The notes: generated from the sequence alone by a model not told the origin. Shown: positions 33,560 to 46,717, numbered from the stretch's first letter. The stretch: DNA of 64,000 nt from Diadema setosum (GCA_033980235.1 CM067068.1:34139546-34203545), one strand, 5' to 3'. Numbers and translations: made by a program.

Positions 33560-36500
33560 TTAACGGAGAAAACAAACGAAATGAGTCTGATCTATCCGCC
33601 GCGTGTTCTCGGTATTCTTGTCTCATACCTACCGCAAAATACACGTCCGCGTGTTTGTTAAACAAGCGATCTTACCATTGGCATTCAGAGATGTCTCGAC
33701 CCGCAATTACTCCTAATTTCCAATCATTAGTCCGCGATGAGCTCCACTCATACTTGAATCCCTCAGATCATACGAAAACAACACAACGAATAATCAAGTC
33801 ATATTTATCACCCTTGTCTGCAGATAAAGTCTGAACGCTGTTGTAATAGATATGGCAATAATTGTCTGCGGAAAAGCAAGAAGATGAAAAGAAAATGCGT
33901 ATTACCAACTCCATGAGCTGAAAAAAAAAAACATCAGGGCAAATTTGGCTAAACCATGCTCACTCATTTCCTTCATAACAGCACGACTCTTTCGACGCGA
34001 GTGACATCGGTATTGCGGGCAAGTGTGGATGATATGAAGATATCGGTAATCGATAGCAATGTCACCTCGGTGTTCACTGAATCGTGACACAAAAGAGAAC
34101 GAGCTGATTAAACCGCCTCGTTTCCTATGTCCAGACCAAATTTCACTCCACCTTAATAATGCATTCATCCGCTGAAATTGTACTCTGCTATGCGTGCTGC
34201 TTCACTAGTCACGATGCATTTGAGAACACACATTTAAGATATCACCCATACTGTTCTCTTCTTCACAGTTTTGACGCTAGTAGTTCCACATCTTCCATGT
34301 TTACTGGTGACAATGGTCTCATCTGGCAAATATCACAGAGCTAAGGAAATTGTCCGAATCTGCTCCAAAGAATATAGCATGACAATACGCAATGTTCAAA
34401 TTAACATCGAGAGATGTAAAGTGATTATATTTTTCCAAATCCAGATAGCGTTTCTTCACTCAGTTGAAAAAAAAAAAAAAACATAATTAAAATCTTGATA
34501 ATCTGACTCGTCCTCGCTGGATCAAAGATGATAGTTCAAATATCCAGGCAAACGAAAGTGAATGTCCCCCTCCTGATGTGTTTCCAGAAACAGCGTAGCT
34601 CCTCAGGTGCGATTCCACTGTCTGGCAGTGTCTGGAGTGAACGCTATTGGCGTTCTAGCCGCTCTTTTATACCTTCTTCCTGGTGGTAGCTCGCTCGGAC
34701 ACTGCAGCTCGATAGTTAACGCCTTGATGTTGTGGCGCCTTTTTATACCAGCACCGAGAGAGAGAGTGGGGGGGGGGGGGGGGTGGGGGAGAGCGCGCGT
34801 AAACGAGATGAAGACTGTTGCGGAGGAAATAAGAATTGGCAAGGAAACAACTGAAGATTGGAGGAGAGGTCCTTACCCCCTCTCTCCCTCCCTCCTCCAT
34901 TTTATTTTTATTCACCCCTCCTCTCTGTCCCTCCCTATCTCTCTAAATTCATACATACTCACACACGCAAACATGCCAGGTGCACACACACACTCACACA
35001 TTACTTGTCTTACTTTCTCTATTCTCGCGCATTCTCTAATTTCTTGTCTATCTCTATATATTTCTCCCTTTCTCTTAAAGTTATTTTATGTTCTCTGTGT
35101 GTACTTGTGTATATGTGTGTGCGCGTGTGTATGTGTGTGTTGTGTGGGTGTACTATGTGTGTGTGTGTGTGTCTGTGTCTGTCTGTCTCTCCCTCTGTAA
35201 GTTTTGACAGTGGTAATACAATGCCAGTCAGGTGTCTAGCGTTGATGTTAAACAGTAATTCTATAAGACTGTATAGTGACAGTACAAAATACAGTCTCGT
35301 AAATTAACCCCTATACCCTACTTGGCAATCGGGGTATGACAGGAGCAAAAAGACGAAGAAAAGAAGGGGAAAAAAGGAGGAATCAACCAGAAACCAATCA
35401 TCTTGTCAAAAACAATGTTAGTTTTACAATCATGTTATCTGTTACTTTCATCTTTAATCAAGTCAGTTTTGGTATGCTATTCAGTTCTTTGAACTTACAC
35501 AATATAGATTCTCGCCTTGATTTTGATCTGAAATTTTGTTTTTATCGCCTTGATTTTGATCTGAAGTTTTGTTTTGTTTTGTTCTGTTTATTAAATCAGC
35601 GCTCATTGGGCTAACAGTCGCACAAGCGTGTTTTATAGGTCCTGTCATTCCCTGATATTTGTAAACCCAAACCGCAATTTCGATATATTGACCAATTACT
35701 AGTACCCATTATGAGCATACAAATCGTGGGTAGATATATATAGTGTATATCCTTTTGTTTGTGTATTCACAATTGACAATAAAAGAATGCAATAATTTAT
35801 TTTGTTTTCATATAATTTACAATAGCGAGTTTTAGATCTGTGACGAGAACACTAAAACAACGTACAAAGCCTCCCGGTTTCGACAATGGCAACAGCTGTT
35901 TCGTGCAGTCTTTTTTTTTTTAACCTAATATCAGCGTTGTCTTAACGTTCGTGTTGCAGGTCTAAAGCTCGCTAATATAACCCGTTATGAGAGATAAAAT
36001 AATGAAGTTAAATTAGATTAAATTAAATTGGCACTGCACACACTCCTGTTGCCATTGTGATGGCAGAGATAATCTGCAAGTTGTTTTTTTTTTTTTTACT
36101 TTGTCGTAATCATGATAATGAATGATCGTTTAATTAACGCGAAGCATTTTACCTCTTAAAGGAATGCTTTCTCTGTTCAAGTCTCGAAAAATAGGTGTTG
36201 TACAATAAAACCACACACACACACACACACACACATTGCCGTTTTAATCTACCTCATTTGTTTTTCGATGAACATCGCTTCCACTTCGTCATATCATAAC
36301 CGGTAAAAAAATTGCATTATCATAATGTACCGTTCAATGTCCTGGCTGATGCATGCTCGTGTTGGCAATTTTCAAGCCGGTGCTCTTCCGTCCCACTTTC
36401 TTCCAAACCTAGCTTAATTGTCACTGACCGACCTTTGTATATAGAGCAATCAAAGAGATTCATGTGATGTGATGAAATATGAGATGAACAATTCATTTCG

Positions 36501-36740
36501 TGCTATTAGCTGACCCTCCTCGATCTAATTGGAAATTAATGATTGAACATGTCCGGTCGTCGCAAGAGTGACAGCAAGAAAAAAAAAAAGACTTCATTTA
36601 TAAACAAGAGGAATGTTGAAATCTGAACAGCTCTTCTTACCACAGGCATGACAGATGGCAATAAAATTTTTTTAAAAAGAGAGAAAGAGGGTGAAATTTT
36701 AACATGATAATCACTGTTGTTCAGGATGTCAGGTATTATC
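33560..36740. other. GPCR upstream region and intergenic DNA
   Basis: No coding exon supported. It contains two TATA-like sites on the minus strand (34664-34671 and 34739-34747), a GA then poly-G tract near 34757-34795, CT/CA/TG microsatellites at 34880-35200, an ATTTTGATCTGAA duplication at 35515-35575 and a (CA)n at 36210-36234. Confidence 0.5.
34664..34671 (-). promoter_or_regulatory. Candidate TATA box upstream of the GPCR
   Basis: TATAAAAG on the minus strand, 1.1 kb before the GPCR start codon, with a second TATAAAAAG at 34739-34747. If either is used, the 5' UTR is long or contains an intron. Confidence 0.35.
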
Positions 36741-36743
36741 CGA

Positions 36744-37190
36744 GGGAATGTTAAACAAAGCAATGTTTCATTGCAACTGATTGACAAATTGCCCTACATC
36801 GACGTAAATAAGCACTGAATTGATCAGTGTTTTAGTAGTAGCCATGATGAAAAAAAAAAATCACCAGGCAGGCGTCATCTCCACTAGATCACCGAACTTT
36901 CGCCCGACAGCAAGTGTTGGTTTTAATCCTTCTAGCATGCAGTAATTATTCAAATTCATGAAATTCTTCCGTCGAGATGTTTTCATTGCAACTGATTGAC
37001 AAATTGCCCTACATCGGCGTAAATAAGCACTGAATTGATCAGTGTTTTAGTAGTAGCCATGATTTAAAAAAAAATATCATGACTACTATACTAAAACACT
37101 GATCAATTCAGTGCTTATTACGTCGATGCAGGGCAATTTGTCAATCAGTTGCAATGAAAACATCTCGACGGAAGAATTTCAAGAATTTGA
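36744..37190. repeat. Degenerate copies of the 269-bp tRNA-like repeat unit
   Basis: Contains ATTGCAACTGATTGACAAAT, GATCAGTGTTTTAGTAGTAG and TTTCGCCCGACAGCAAGTG in array order, as at 48179-49818. The tRNA-like body survives only as its 5' half (about 36862-36905, minus strand); the B-box half is lost. From about 37068 an inverted partial copy follows, giving a hairpin with arms of about 120 bases. Confidence 0.85.
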
Positions 37191-37342
37191 AAGCAATGTT
37201 TGCTGTCTTTACATACTGATCATTCTGCTGCAAATGTGAGAACATAATTATGTTGACAGGGTAATGGGTTAATCAGTAACACGTTTTAGTATAATTATTA
37301 TATACCCCCGAAATCCTGCCGATCATGCCGTTAAAGGGGTGG

Positions 37343-40300
37343 TTTAGCATTTATTTATTTATTTATTTATTTATTTATTTCTAATCTTTTGTCAGGGTAG
37401 TCCATTCACCAATAAATAGTGGTCTTCCATGGAGCCCTGAATAATATTGATGAACATATGTACATTAAATAGCAAAACGTATATACAGAAGATGACATAA
37501 TACAGTGTAGATACATACCAGCATACTGTACATTGCAAAGTAACATGAAAAGTACATGCCACAGGAAGAGTTCACCAGAATGCCGAAATAACAATTAAAA
37601 ACGCTATTATACAGGAATGATAAAGCCCAGAATGAATTTCGTGTGTTACTTACAAATAGCAACTTTGCTTAAACAATCTCTTAAATGAATATATGGAAGA
37701 AGCTGATCTAATTGAATGATCTAGCCTGTTCCATTCAAGTACAGAGGATACGATTGGGCTGCACTTGTGACAATCAGAGCGAAATCTTGGCACACATAGA
37801 TTTCCACTGTCAATTAGCCTTGTATGATGTTCATGTACATCACTAGGCTTAACTAAGTGCACCTGAAGGTACGAAGGTGCTAAGTTATGGACGCATTTAT
37901 ATATCATCATAACACTGCTGAAATCAAAACGTTTGTCTAGTGTCATCCATTTAAGACTTTTGAATAAATCAGCCGACGGTGTGTCATATGTTTTGTCCAA
38001 AATTATTCTTGCTGCCCTCTTTTGAATTTTTTCTAGCTTAGTTGTATGGTATTGAAATCTGTTTGACCAAACAACAGAACAGTAATCAAATTGTGGTAAC
38101 ACTAGACTATTATAAAGTAATTTTAGGGATTGTTGGGGCAAAAAGGCCTCCGCTCTCTTTATCATGCAGACACTTTTTTGGGTACGTTTGCATACATTTT
38201 CGATTTGTTTAGACCATTTCAGTTCTTCATCTATTAAAACACCTAAACATTTAGTGAACTGAACTCTTTTAATCCGACTACCATCTAATGAAATACTGAA
38301 ATTTTCAATTTTCCCGAGATTAGCACGGGAGCCGATAATCATGACAGAAGTTTTGTCAGTGTTAAGGACGAGCCGATTTTTCTTAATCCACCCCATTACT
38401 TTATTTAGTGCAACAGTTATCTTTTCTTCTAAAACTGTTGCATCATTAGCACTGACAGTGAGGGTCGTATCGTCAGCATACATATCTATAACACCTTCTG
38501 AAGTACACTCGGGTAGACTGTTGACATATATTGAAAATAAAAGGGGACCAAGAATTGACCCTTGAGGTACACCCAATTTAATAGTTGAAGGGTGGGACTT
38601 GGCTCCTTTGAATTGCGTCACTTGCTGTCTGTCACTTAAATAGGATTTAAACCAATCTACAGTCGTCTTACTACACCCTATACACTTTAATTTATGTAAA
38701 AGTAGGTCATGATCTACAGTGTCAAATGCCTTCCGAAGATCTATGAAGGCAACTCCAGAAATTTGATTATTATCTATATTCAAAGACCACTGATTCACAA
38801 GTTTTGCAAGAGCAGTTGATGTGGAATGAAATGGTCTAAAACCAGATTGATTAGGGTGTAGTAAATCATTCGCATTCATGAATTCGCTCAGTTGTTGATG
38901 TACGGCCCTTTCGATAATTTTACTCACTGTTGGTAAGATTGAGATGGGGCGGTAGTTATTCAACGAAGAAATATCTCCTGCTTTAAATATCGGTACTACC
39001 CGAGCCTTTTTCCATTCACGTGGAACAACTCCCGTAACGGAGACAGGGATTTGTTGATAATATCGCAAAGAGATTCTGCAATAACATTCTTTGTCATCTT
39101 TAAAAGTTTGCAGCCGATGTGATCTTCTCCGGTTGCTTTATCTATGCCAAGAAGCTCAATCTGTCTCAATACAAAATCTCTCGTTATCATACTTAAATTA
39201 AATTGAGAATGAGAAGGAACAAAGCCTTTGTCCTCATCAAATATCATTTGAAAAGTATTCCTCTGCAGGTCTTTTGTAATTTTAGTAGCATTAGATATGA
39301 AAAAATTGTTGAATGCTTCAGCAATACTTGCGTTGTCCGATACTTCTGCATCATCAACCTTTATGGTATTGGGAGAAATGGGTGATGATTTAGGCGTAAG
39401 TTCCCTCAAGCTCTTCCACATTTTCTTACTGTTGTTACGATTTTGTAAAATTTGGTCAGTGTTATACTGTTTTTGTCTTATTCTCATGAGATGAGTAACT
39501 TTGTTTTTTAGATATTTATAGGTATTCCAAAGATCATCACTATTGCTAGATTTAGCAGCTTTGAGAACTTTATCACGTTCCGTCATGAGCTTAACAATCT
39601 CATCAGATATCCATGGACATGCATGTTTTCTTATCCGCTTTTTGCGCAAAGGTATGTGCTTGTTGATCATGTTGATAACATCATTGAAAAGAGTCAACCA
39701 CATATCCCACGCATCATCAACGTCGTCTATATCTTTTATGACCTGTCACGGAGCACTTCTCAAATCACTATAAAATTCCTCCTCATTAAGATTTTTGAAT
39801 GAGCGAAATTCCGCACATTCAGATTTTTGATGGATCTTTGCACTGAAGTCCCGAATAGCATATACCAAATAATGATCGCTAATGCTAGTCTCAAATATTC
39901 CCCATTCACTGTAAAGTTCTTTGTCTGATACAAATATCAAATCAATTAAAGTAGAAGCAGTATTTGTAACTCTTGTGGCAGTATCAATTAACTGACTTAG
40001 TCCGTACATATTTGTATAAAACATAACTTTTTCGGCATTCAGATCATATTGGTGTGGCATATAATTACAATTGAAATCACCTAATATAATACAACTCATA
40101 TGTTCCGAGAGAGCAGAGTCCAAAGTCCTGTCTAATTCGTCAAAGAAATCGACGTGAGAATTCGGAGGTCTGTAAAATTCCCCTACAAGGATGGAAGGCT
40201 TATTTGGATAATGCAATTCAAACCAAAGGCATTCTAAAGTAGATGAATTCAACTCGTCTCTTATTTTATAGTTGAATCTTTTGGAAATATATACAGCCAC

Positions 40301-40612
40301 ACCGCCACCATGTCTTGTACGATCTCTACGTAATAGGACATAATCATCGATATGCAATTCAGAATCATCAATCATGGAATCACAAAATGTCTCATTCAAA
40401 CCAATGACATCAAGTGATGTATGTCTCAGAAGTAATCTAAGTTCATCAATTTTAGAAATTAAACTACGAATATTCAAATAGGCAAATTTTAGACCCCTCT
40501 TTCTGAGCGGAGGAATTGAACCATTCATCAAATGATTAATTTTACTTTTGATTAGTTCATGAGGTCGCTTCTGAAGAGCATTGGTGGGGATGTTAAAATA
40601 CTGAAAAACCAC
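37343..40612 (-). mobile_element. Nearly full-length LINE (non-LTR retrotransposon) ORF2 copy
   Basis: On the minus strand it runs from an apurinic endonuclease through reverse transcriptase to a 3' UTR of about 300 bases and an (AAAT)n tail at 37343-37381. No ORF1 was found upstream, so the copy is 5'-truncated or begins close to ORF2. The domain order and sequence style fit the CR1/L2/Jockey group of LINEs. Only two inactivating changes are visible, so the insertion is young. Confidence 0.9.
37650..40612 (-). pseudogene. LINE ORF2: endonuclease-reverse transcriptase, two lesions
   Basis: Three open segments make one protein of nearly 990 residues. Endonuclease segment (40612-39746): YLNIRSL, LNET, GDFNCNY and SDHYLVY are the catalytic Asn, Glu, Asp-Asn and Asp-His blocks of the APE-type nuclease. 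It ends at an in-frame TGA (39746-39748); the frame continues directly into the linker and RT start (to about 39040). A single-base frameshift near 39031-39045 moves the rest into the third segment (ending 37650): NNYRPISIL, FIDLRKAFDTVDHDLL (first catalytic Asp), GVPQGSILGPLLF and MYADD (catalytic Asp pair), then a C-terminal domain with SLKLLYNSLVLPQFDYCSVV. Such a protein nicks target DNA and copies its own RNA there. This copy cannot be translated intact. Confidence 0.9.
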
Positions 40613-41825
40613 TTATGAAATGTTACAGAGCATACCATTCTAAGAGGAATACAGAGCTTTCTTTGATGAATATCGGTTTTGAAATGATTAAGATATCCAA
40701 AAACAAAGCAAAACAAAGAGATCCTAATAAAACGTGGGTCCCACCATTTAAAAGTAGGCCAATCGCTTGTTTTGGATATCTCGGTCATTTCAATACCAAT
40801 TTTCATCAAATAAACGTTGAATTCCTCTTGGAATTACATGCTATTTCATATTTCCTAACAGGTTTCTCATTATCTCACCAAAAGAGACAGAAATCTCAAC
40901 CAAAACTATACCATCCCTTTAACACATGTACCTGATGCCATACAGAGAATAAATGAATCAAATCAAACCTATAATAATGGCAGGATCAGCACGCAGGATT
41001 CGTGACGTAAGGATGGTTAGTATCAAGATCTCGATGGCGCAATACCTTGATTGTGCAACACTCATCGATAGTACAATTAGCGATTCATTTATAAATAGAT
41101 TTATGTTCGATATCGTTTAAAGCTTACATTTTGAGTATAGATCGGGGTTAACAAAAGAACATCCTACGGATGATGATAGATATATCGTCAGGTTGGTCGA
41201 TAGGAGGCAGGGTATAATCATAAACGAGGAGGAATATATGTAGCAGACTCGCAGCTTTCCCCAACGCGCTAAAGAAATAGGAGAATATGACACGAGTCGA
41301 TTGCATGGTTGAATAAAACAAGCCTGACTTGCATACTCGCTTCATATCAGACTCTGTGGTAGAAAATTGTCGCATTGGTTATCTAATTGTTCTTGTTGAT
41401 GACTTCAACGTCATACCGTTCCAATACAAATTCACCAGTAACCTCAGTACACTGGTCATTATTATTAAGTAAGCGATACGGATAGATAAGAGCTCATTCT
41501 TTCGCAGGGTAGCCCATCCTGGAATTATGTTAAAGGGGATGGCAAGTAACTGATCAGTGGGAATGCTGGGGATGAATGTTCCAACCCTTGTGGGATTCAT
41601 TTAAGAGTACATTATATAAGTGTGAAAATTAGTTGCTTCAGAATGGTCTCATATTCAAGTAATGTGCAGTTTAATGTTTCCAGGTTAGCATGCCTGTACA
41701 GTGACGGGGCGAAACCGAACTCGGCATGTGATCACGTGTTGAAGTCATGACTTCGTCCAAGGAATGCTCTTGCGTTCACAGTGGAGTAAGTTTCTTCGAA
41801 TTGATAATTCTTGCGTCGGGTTGTT

Positions 41826-42012
41826 GTTTTCATTGCGACTGATTGACAAATTGCCCTTTATCGACGAACATAAACACCGATTGTTCAGTCTGTGAAGGGT
41901 AGCCATGATTAAAATGTGTATATCCATGATGAAAATACATAAATACTCCGATAAGATTCGCACCCGTCATCTCCTGATTGCTTGACAGGCGTCATATCCA
42001 CTAAACTGAATT
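41826..42012. repeat. Old degenerate copy of the 269-bp tRNA-like repeat unit
   Basis: TTGTTTTCATTGCGACTGATTGACAAATTGCCC, GTTCAGTCTGTGAAG, GTAGCCATGAT and TGACAGGCGTCATATCCACTA occur in array order with many changes. The tRNA-like part is heavily decayed. Confidence 0.65.
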
Positions 42013-43119
42013 GTTTCACCCTGATTATCTTGTGATGGCTCTTATATTTCTTCTAGAAGCGGGTACTGCATATGTATTCAAATCAATTATGACCTTTGCG
42101 TCGAGTCGTTTTTATTGCAAGTAATCGACTTAATGAGCCCGCATGGATTTATTTATTGATTCAGAGCAATAACGTATAATAAAAAATGCCAAACAGTCCA
42201 GTTCGCAAATTTTATTCTAAAATGCCGTTAACCATGTTAACGGTATTCACCCTCTTCGAAAACCCCATTATACTGAATGGGTGTGGAGGGCAGTTGAAGC
42301 ATGGGAGCCGATGACATAATTACCTCATAATATGATTAGTGCCAATATCTTGTAACTATGCACTGAAAAAAAAAAATGTTTCCACATGTTTGATCTAGCT
42401 CTTTCTTTTAAAGTTGTATTGAATTTAGACTGGGGTTCTTTTCCATAATATGTGCGGCAAGGATCAAATCTCCCTTTTAAAGGGAGGATATCCAGAATCA
42501 AATGGATGGCTACCTGGCTTATCTATCACAAGACCTCACTGGAATTTGAAAAAAAAAAAGATGGCAGCTCCGGGGTGGCAATTACAAAAGCCAATACAAT
42601 AATCATCATAGGCCTGACTGTGAACTTTCTTTCTCTGAAACACCCCGTTATCACTGATAACGATAGTAATGCATTATTAAAGGCATAATTTACCATTTGC
42701 AGATGAAACAAAAACCCAGCATTAGTGCTTTAAAATCGTTCTAAAATGTGAGTTAGGGATAGAGACAACCACTGTAAAAATATGAATCAGTAAAATCGAG
42801 GTTTAGTATTGTTAAATACATAAAATGTGAACAATACTTATAATAAAAATGTTTTCGCACTAAACCGTCTACAGTTATACGGTTTGTTGAGAAAAATACA
42901 GATATCTCCTTATGTTTTAGGCTTTATCGCGTAATTCTTATATGATAGGATGTTTTGTGGTACAACAGACCATTTTTAAAATCACTGTTCCCAAAGGTAA
43001 ATAATGCCTCTAAAAAGGACTGCAGTAGTAATGGCATTAGGTACACCTCGCAAGTATCTCTTTTTCATTACAGTTCATTACGATGAGTGGTTATGCGATG
43101 AATCACCTGCCTTGTTAAA

Positions 43120-43781
43120 GCCTCTGTCACACTTTGCCGGATAGGCCCACCGTAAGAGAAACGGGCGAGATTTTACTCATCCGTTATTCAAATCGTCAAT
43201 CCGGTGGACAAAGTGTATATTTTCCGCTTTAGAGGAGCGTATACATACACGGTCTAGCGGCCGAACAGTACACACCTTTGCCGACTGTGTACAGGACAGT
43301 GGAACGCGCTCGAACGCATGAGAAACCAATAAGAACCGCATGCCCACAGGACAGAACGCACGAGGAACAAATAAGTGACACATGAGACATATATCGAACG
43401 TCAGAGAACCATGTATACGTGCTTTATGTGCTGTGCATCCGTTCAATTTCTTGCAGCAACGGATTCTACAGGAGGCCGAACCGATGAAGACGCGTGGAAA
43501 ACGACAAAGTACAGTATAGATACAAGAGAAAACGTACAACTATCGGACAAGGATCAGATCGCGCTATTCGTTTTTGGAGAAAAAAAAACCAAAAAACCAA
43601 AAACAAAACTTTGAGCACGCACAAAGTTTTCTGGCCGCTCTGAGGGAAATCACCGGAAGATAAATGTCCATTAGAAGGATAAAAAGGACATGAAACGCAT
43701 TTTAACGGATATCAGCGGATGGCAAAGTTCGACATTCGTTTTTAATGCGTTTGTCATATCCGGCAAAGTGTGACAGGGGCA
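43120..43781. mobile_element. 662-bp element with CCTCTGTCACACTTTGCCGG ends
   Basis: The left end at 43120 is mirrored by TATCCGGCAAAGTGTGACAG plus GGGC at the right (one or two mismatches over about 25 bases). No transposase frame; non-autonomous. Confidence 0.85.
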
Positions 43782-43854
43782 TAAGCGAGAAGCCTTACTT
43801 GTCAAAAGGTGACGCAACAAAAATGAATTTGACAAAAAATGCAACATAGCATCC

Positions 43855-44966
43855 AACAAATTGTCTTTGAACCTTCTTAAAACCAAATGTATGTTGTTTA
43901 GTAATTCTTTGGATAGACTTCCCAATAATATTGTATTAGATGATACTGCTATAGATGTAGTTTCATCAATGAAATTTCTAGGATTGACAATTGATAATAA
44001 ACTTTCATGGAAGACACATATTCATAATATTTGTCACATAATATCTTGTAAGATTGGTGTTATAACTAAAGTAAAGATTTATTTTCCCACTCCCACCTTC
44101 CTTATGTTATACTCAAGTTTGATTTCGCCTTATCTTAATTACGGTATTATAGCTTGGGGTAACACTCATTCAGTGCATCTTGATAGACTGCTACGTCTCC
44201 AGAAAAAAAAAGCCCTTCGTATAATTTGCAATGTATCTTGGAGATCCCATACTGACGTTTTATTTTTTTGAAAATAAGACTTTAAAAGTAAGTGATCTTT
44301 ATAATCATTATCTTGGTCAATTTATGTATAAATTTAATAACAATTTATTACCTCCCATTTTTACAGGGACGTTTGTGAAAATTAATTCTTTCCACAGATA
44401 CCCAACTTGTCATTCTAACGAATTTCATTTGCCTTTAACCAGGACCATATTTACTCAATCCACATTTACTTTTGTAGGACCAAAATTTTGGAATAACCTT
44501 AGTAATGATATAAAAACGGCCCCAAGTTTGAATTGTTTTAAAGTTAAGTTGAAGAATTTCTTTTTAGACAATTACAAGAATTCATTTGAACGTCATCATT
44601 AAGAATATATTGACTTCCACTTTATGCGTATGACTTAGCGGCTCCGTTCACTCATCACTTTTCGTCTTCTCAATCGACATTGTTTTTTTTTTTCTTCCTA
44701 TTTTCCAACCAAGTTATCAATTCTTCTTCATCTTTCTGTCTTAATTTTCCTCTTCTAGTTTCTGCGTTTCTGCATGACAGCGAATTAGTGGATTTGTCTG
44801 GGTGTTTATTTCTTTTTCACCTTGTTATTTGTATATCTATAAATTCCACTTATCACATTTTGTAATATTCACATATATATGTATTTATATTTCATGTGGA
44901 AGGAAAAATGTACTTACAAGTTCTGTTGGAGATGGAAAAAAATAAATGAAATGAAATGAAATGAAT
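43855..44966 (+). mobile_element. 5'-truncated LINE with (GAAAT)n tail
   Basis: Begins inside the reverse transcriptase downstream of the catalytic YADD block, runs to the RT C-terminus at 44602, then a 3' UTR of about 350 bases and an ATGAAATGAAATGAAATGAA tail. Different family from the 37343-40612 copy by tail and sequence. Confidence 0.85.
43861..44602 (+). pseudogene. LINE reverse transcriptase C-terminal fragment, frameshifted
   Basis: The first segment (to 44271) has LNLLKTKCMLFSN, VSSMKFLGLTIDNKLSWKTHI and SSLISPYLNYGIIAWGN, the thumb and C-terminal region after the RT palm. A one-base change in the T run at about 44261-44269 shifts the frame; the second segment (44272-44602) continues ENKTLKVSDLYNHYLGQFMY and ends with GPKFWNNLSNDIK and FKVKLKNFFLDN. 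The catalytic domain is absent, so it is a dead fragment. Confidence 0.88.
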
Positions 44967-45523
44967 ACGGCCGAGAGTTCAATCACACGAGCTTTGGGAG
45001 AATCCATTTTAAAAGGGTGTCCATATCGGGAGACTAATCAACAGTTCTGCTAAAAGTAGCGACCCGCAGTAAAATGGATATAAATCCTCCCCAATCCTCG
45101 TTGGAACTGCCTCGTAAATGTTGCCAAGCTAACAGGGCAGAAATAGAAAATCCGCCCCCAGCGTCCAGTCCAGACGAACTCCTCTGGGAGTGATCAATTA
45201 ATCCAAGTACGTCACACTTTGTAATTTTGAAATATTGAGAAAGAAGATAGAATTTACGAGGTTTGCCGCTCTTTTCGTTGTTGTTCTTTTTTTTTTTTTT
45301 TTGTTAGTAGACCCCATCCCTTTCATTTCCCTGAGGTTTCAGCTCATTGGGCAACATTTCCGGAATTTTGTTGCGTGCAATGATTCTAACGGATAGGCCC
45401 AAAGCTTTATCACGATGATAACGGTGCCAGAGAGCCGATGTGGATAGTCTATAACCATGTGTGTGTTTGTGTGTGTTGTTGTTGTTTACTGTGTGTTTAT
45501 TGAAAAAAAAAGGTGTGTGTTTG

Positions 45524-45527
<4 letters not shown>

Positions 45528-45557
<30 letters not shown>

Positions 45558-45558
45558 G

Positions 45559-45598
<40 letters not shown>

Positions 45599-45603
45599 TT
45601 GTG

Positions 45604-45660
<57 letters not shown>
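45528..45660. repeat. (TA)n microsatellite with TATTGTGTATA interruptions
   Basis: Long TA array broken twice by TATTGTGTATA and several times by TACA. Open frames across it are artefacts. Confidence 0.95.
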
Positions 45661-45662
<2 letters not shown>

Positions 45663-46084
45663 AACAAAATATGCTGTGCTTGTACAGCAGCTATACTTTA
45701 TAGAAAGGGAGTGGTCTAATGGATGTAAAATGTCAAACAAAATATGTACAAGAAAGAATGACCTATTAGTTGATAACAAGTTGAAAATTAACAAGATTAT
45801 CTATTTTACAGGGGTTATTAAAAGCATCTTTTGACAGTCTCATTTTAGTCGCTTGGCTGAATAGCTATAATCACTTCCTGTATTCATACTGAAATTTAAA
45901 CTTCTATAACTTGCTTATCATTTCTCAAATGTTATGAAATTCTATTCAAACAAATATATCAGTAATCTCTCCGGGAGTACCGTGATTGCTTAAATGATTT
46001 GGTATGATATGAGAATTGAAAGTGTTTCTTTAAAAAGCGTTTCTTTAAAAATTATTTTTTTTAAAGAATGTGTTTCATAATACA

Positions 46085-46308
46085 CATGCACTGCTTTTTA
46101 GTGGGTGAGTCTCAGTTCTCTTTCCCCCTCCAGACATAACTTAGTATTTTGCCGATATTATGTATGTATATCTCTATTTGTTAATTTTCGTTTCGCACAT
46201 TCTAATGTATATATGCTTATGATATAATTCCTGATTTATTCTGTGTTTTGTTTTGTTGGAAGAAAAATGAGAATGAAAATAAACGAATTGAATCAAATTG
46301 AATTGAAA
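46085..46308 (+). mobile_element. Probable LINE 3' UTR fragment with ATTGAA-type tail
   Basis: T-rich noncoding sequence ends in AATGAGAATGAAAATAAACG followed by an AATTGAATC-like array. Tail structure only; no RT sequence remains. Confidence 0.5.
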
Positions 46309-46391
46309 AGTGAAACCAGACAATACCTAGCGAGTGACTTATACAGTTGTATGAGGTAAGAATTATTAGTGGAAAAGTGAGCAAAGAAAAT

Positions 46392-46468
46392 GGGATTCCA
46401 TCGGGATTCGAACCCGAGACCTCCGGATTGCTAGACCGGTGCTCTACCGACTGAGCTATAGAAAGCCC
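46392..46468 (-). tRNA. tRNA-Ala(AGC)-like gene, copy 1
   Basis: Cloverleaf on the minus strand: D stem GCTC/GAGC, anticodon loop CTAGCAA (AGC, normal U33), T stem TCGGG/CCCGA with TTCGAAT loop. A box TAGCTCAGTCGG and B box GGTTCGAATCC are canonical, and TTTT follows one base past the CCC end as a pol III terminator. Flaws: T-T at 31-39, and the acceptor pairs only with a bulge (GGGCTTTC/GGAATCCC). The G3-U70 pair needed for alanine charging is not seen. May be a working gene or a tRNA-like repeat. Confidence 0.65.
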
Positions 46469-46717
46469 TAGTACAGTGTTCGTCCCAGAAACCCTTAATT
46501 CTCAATGCTCGGGTGGTCAGAAGCTATAGCAGTGTGTTTGTGTGTGACACACACGCACACACTTGAACCTGGCATAAACCCGAAGGATAATTCAACTTGG
46601 GGATAAATGCGAGGGATCACCGAAGTGATGCAGCTTTTTGAGTTTGTAACAAATAAAGACAGAATAAACTGACCAGAAAGAATATAAATTATTAGTGGAA
46701 AAGTGAGCAAAGAAAAT

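Larger units (their letters stand above)
37331..40921. mobile_element. Small TIR element split by a LINE insertion
   Basis: GTTAAAGGGGTGGTTTAG at 37331 is mirrored by CTATACCATCCCTTTAAC at about 40904-40921. The right part (about 40600-40921) contains its own inverted blocks (TATGAAATG ... CTATTTCATA). A LINE of about 3.3 kb lies between the two ends, so it inserted into a pre-existing element of roughly 340 bp. Confidence 0.7.

Noticed and set aside
45457..45794. Open frames of alternating Tyr and Ile
   Set aside because: Produced by the (TA)n array.
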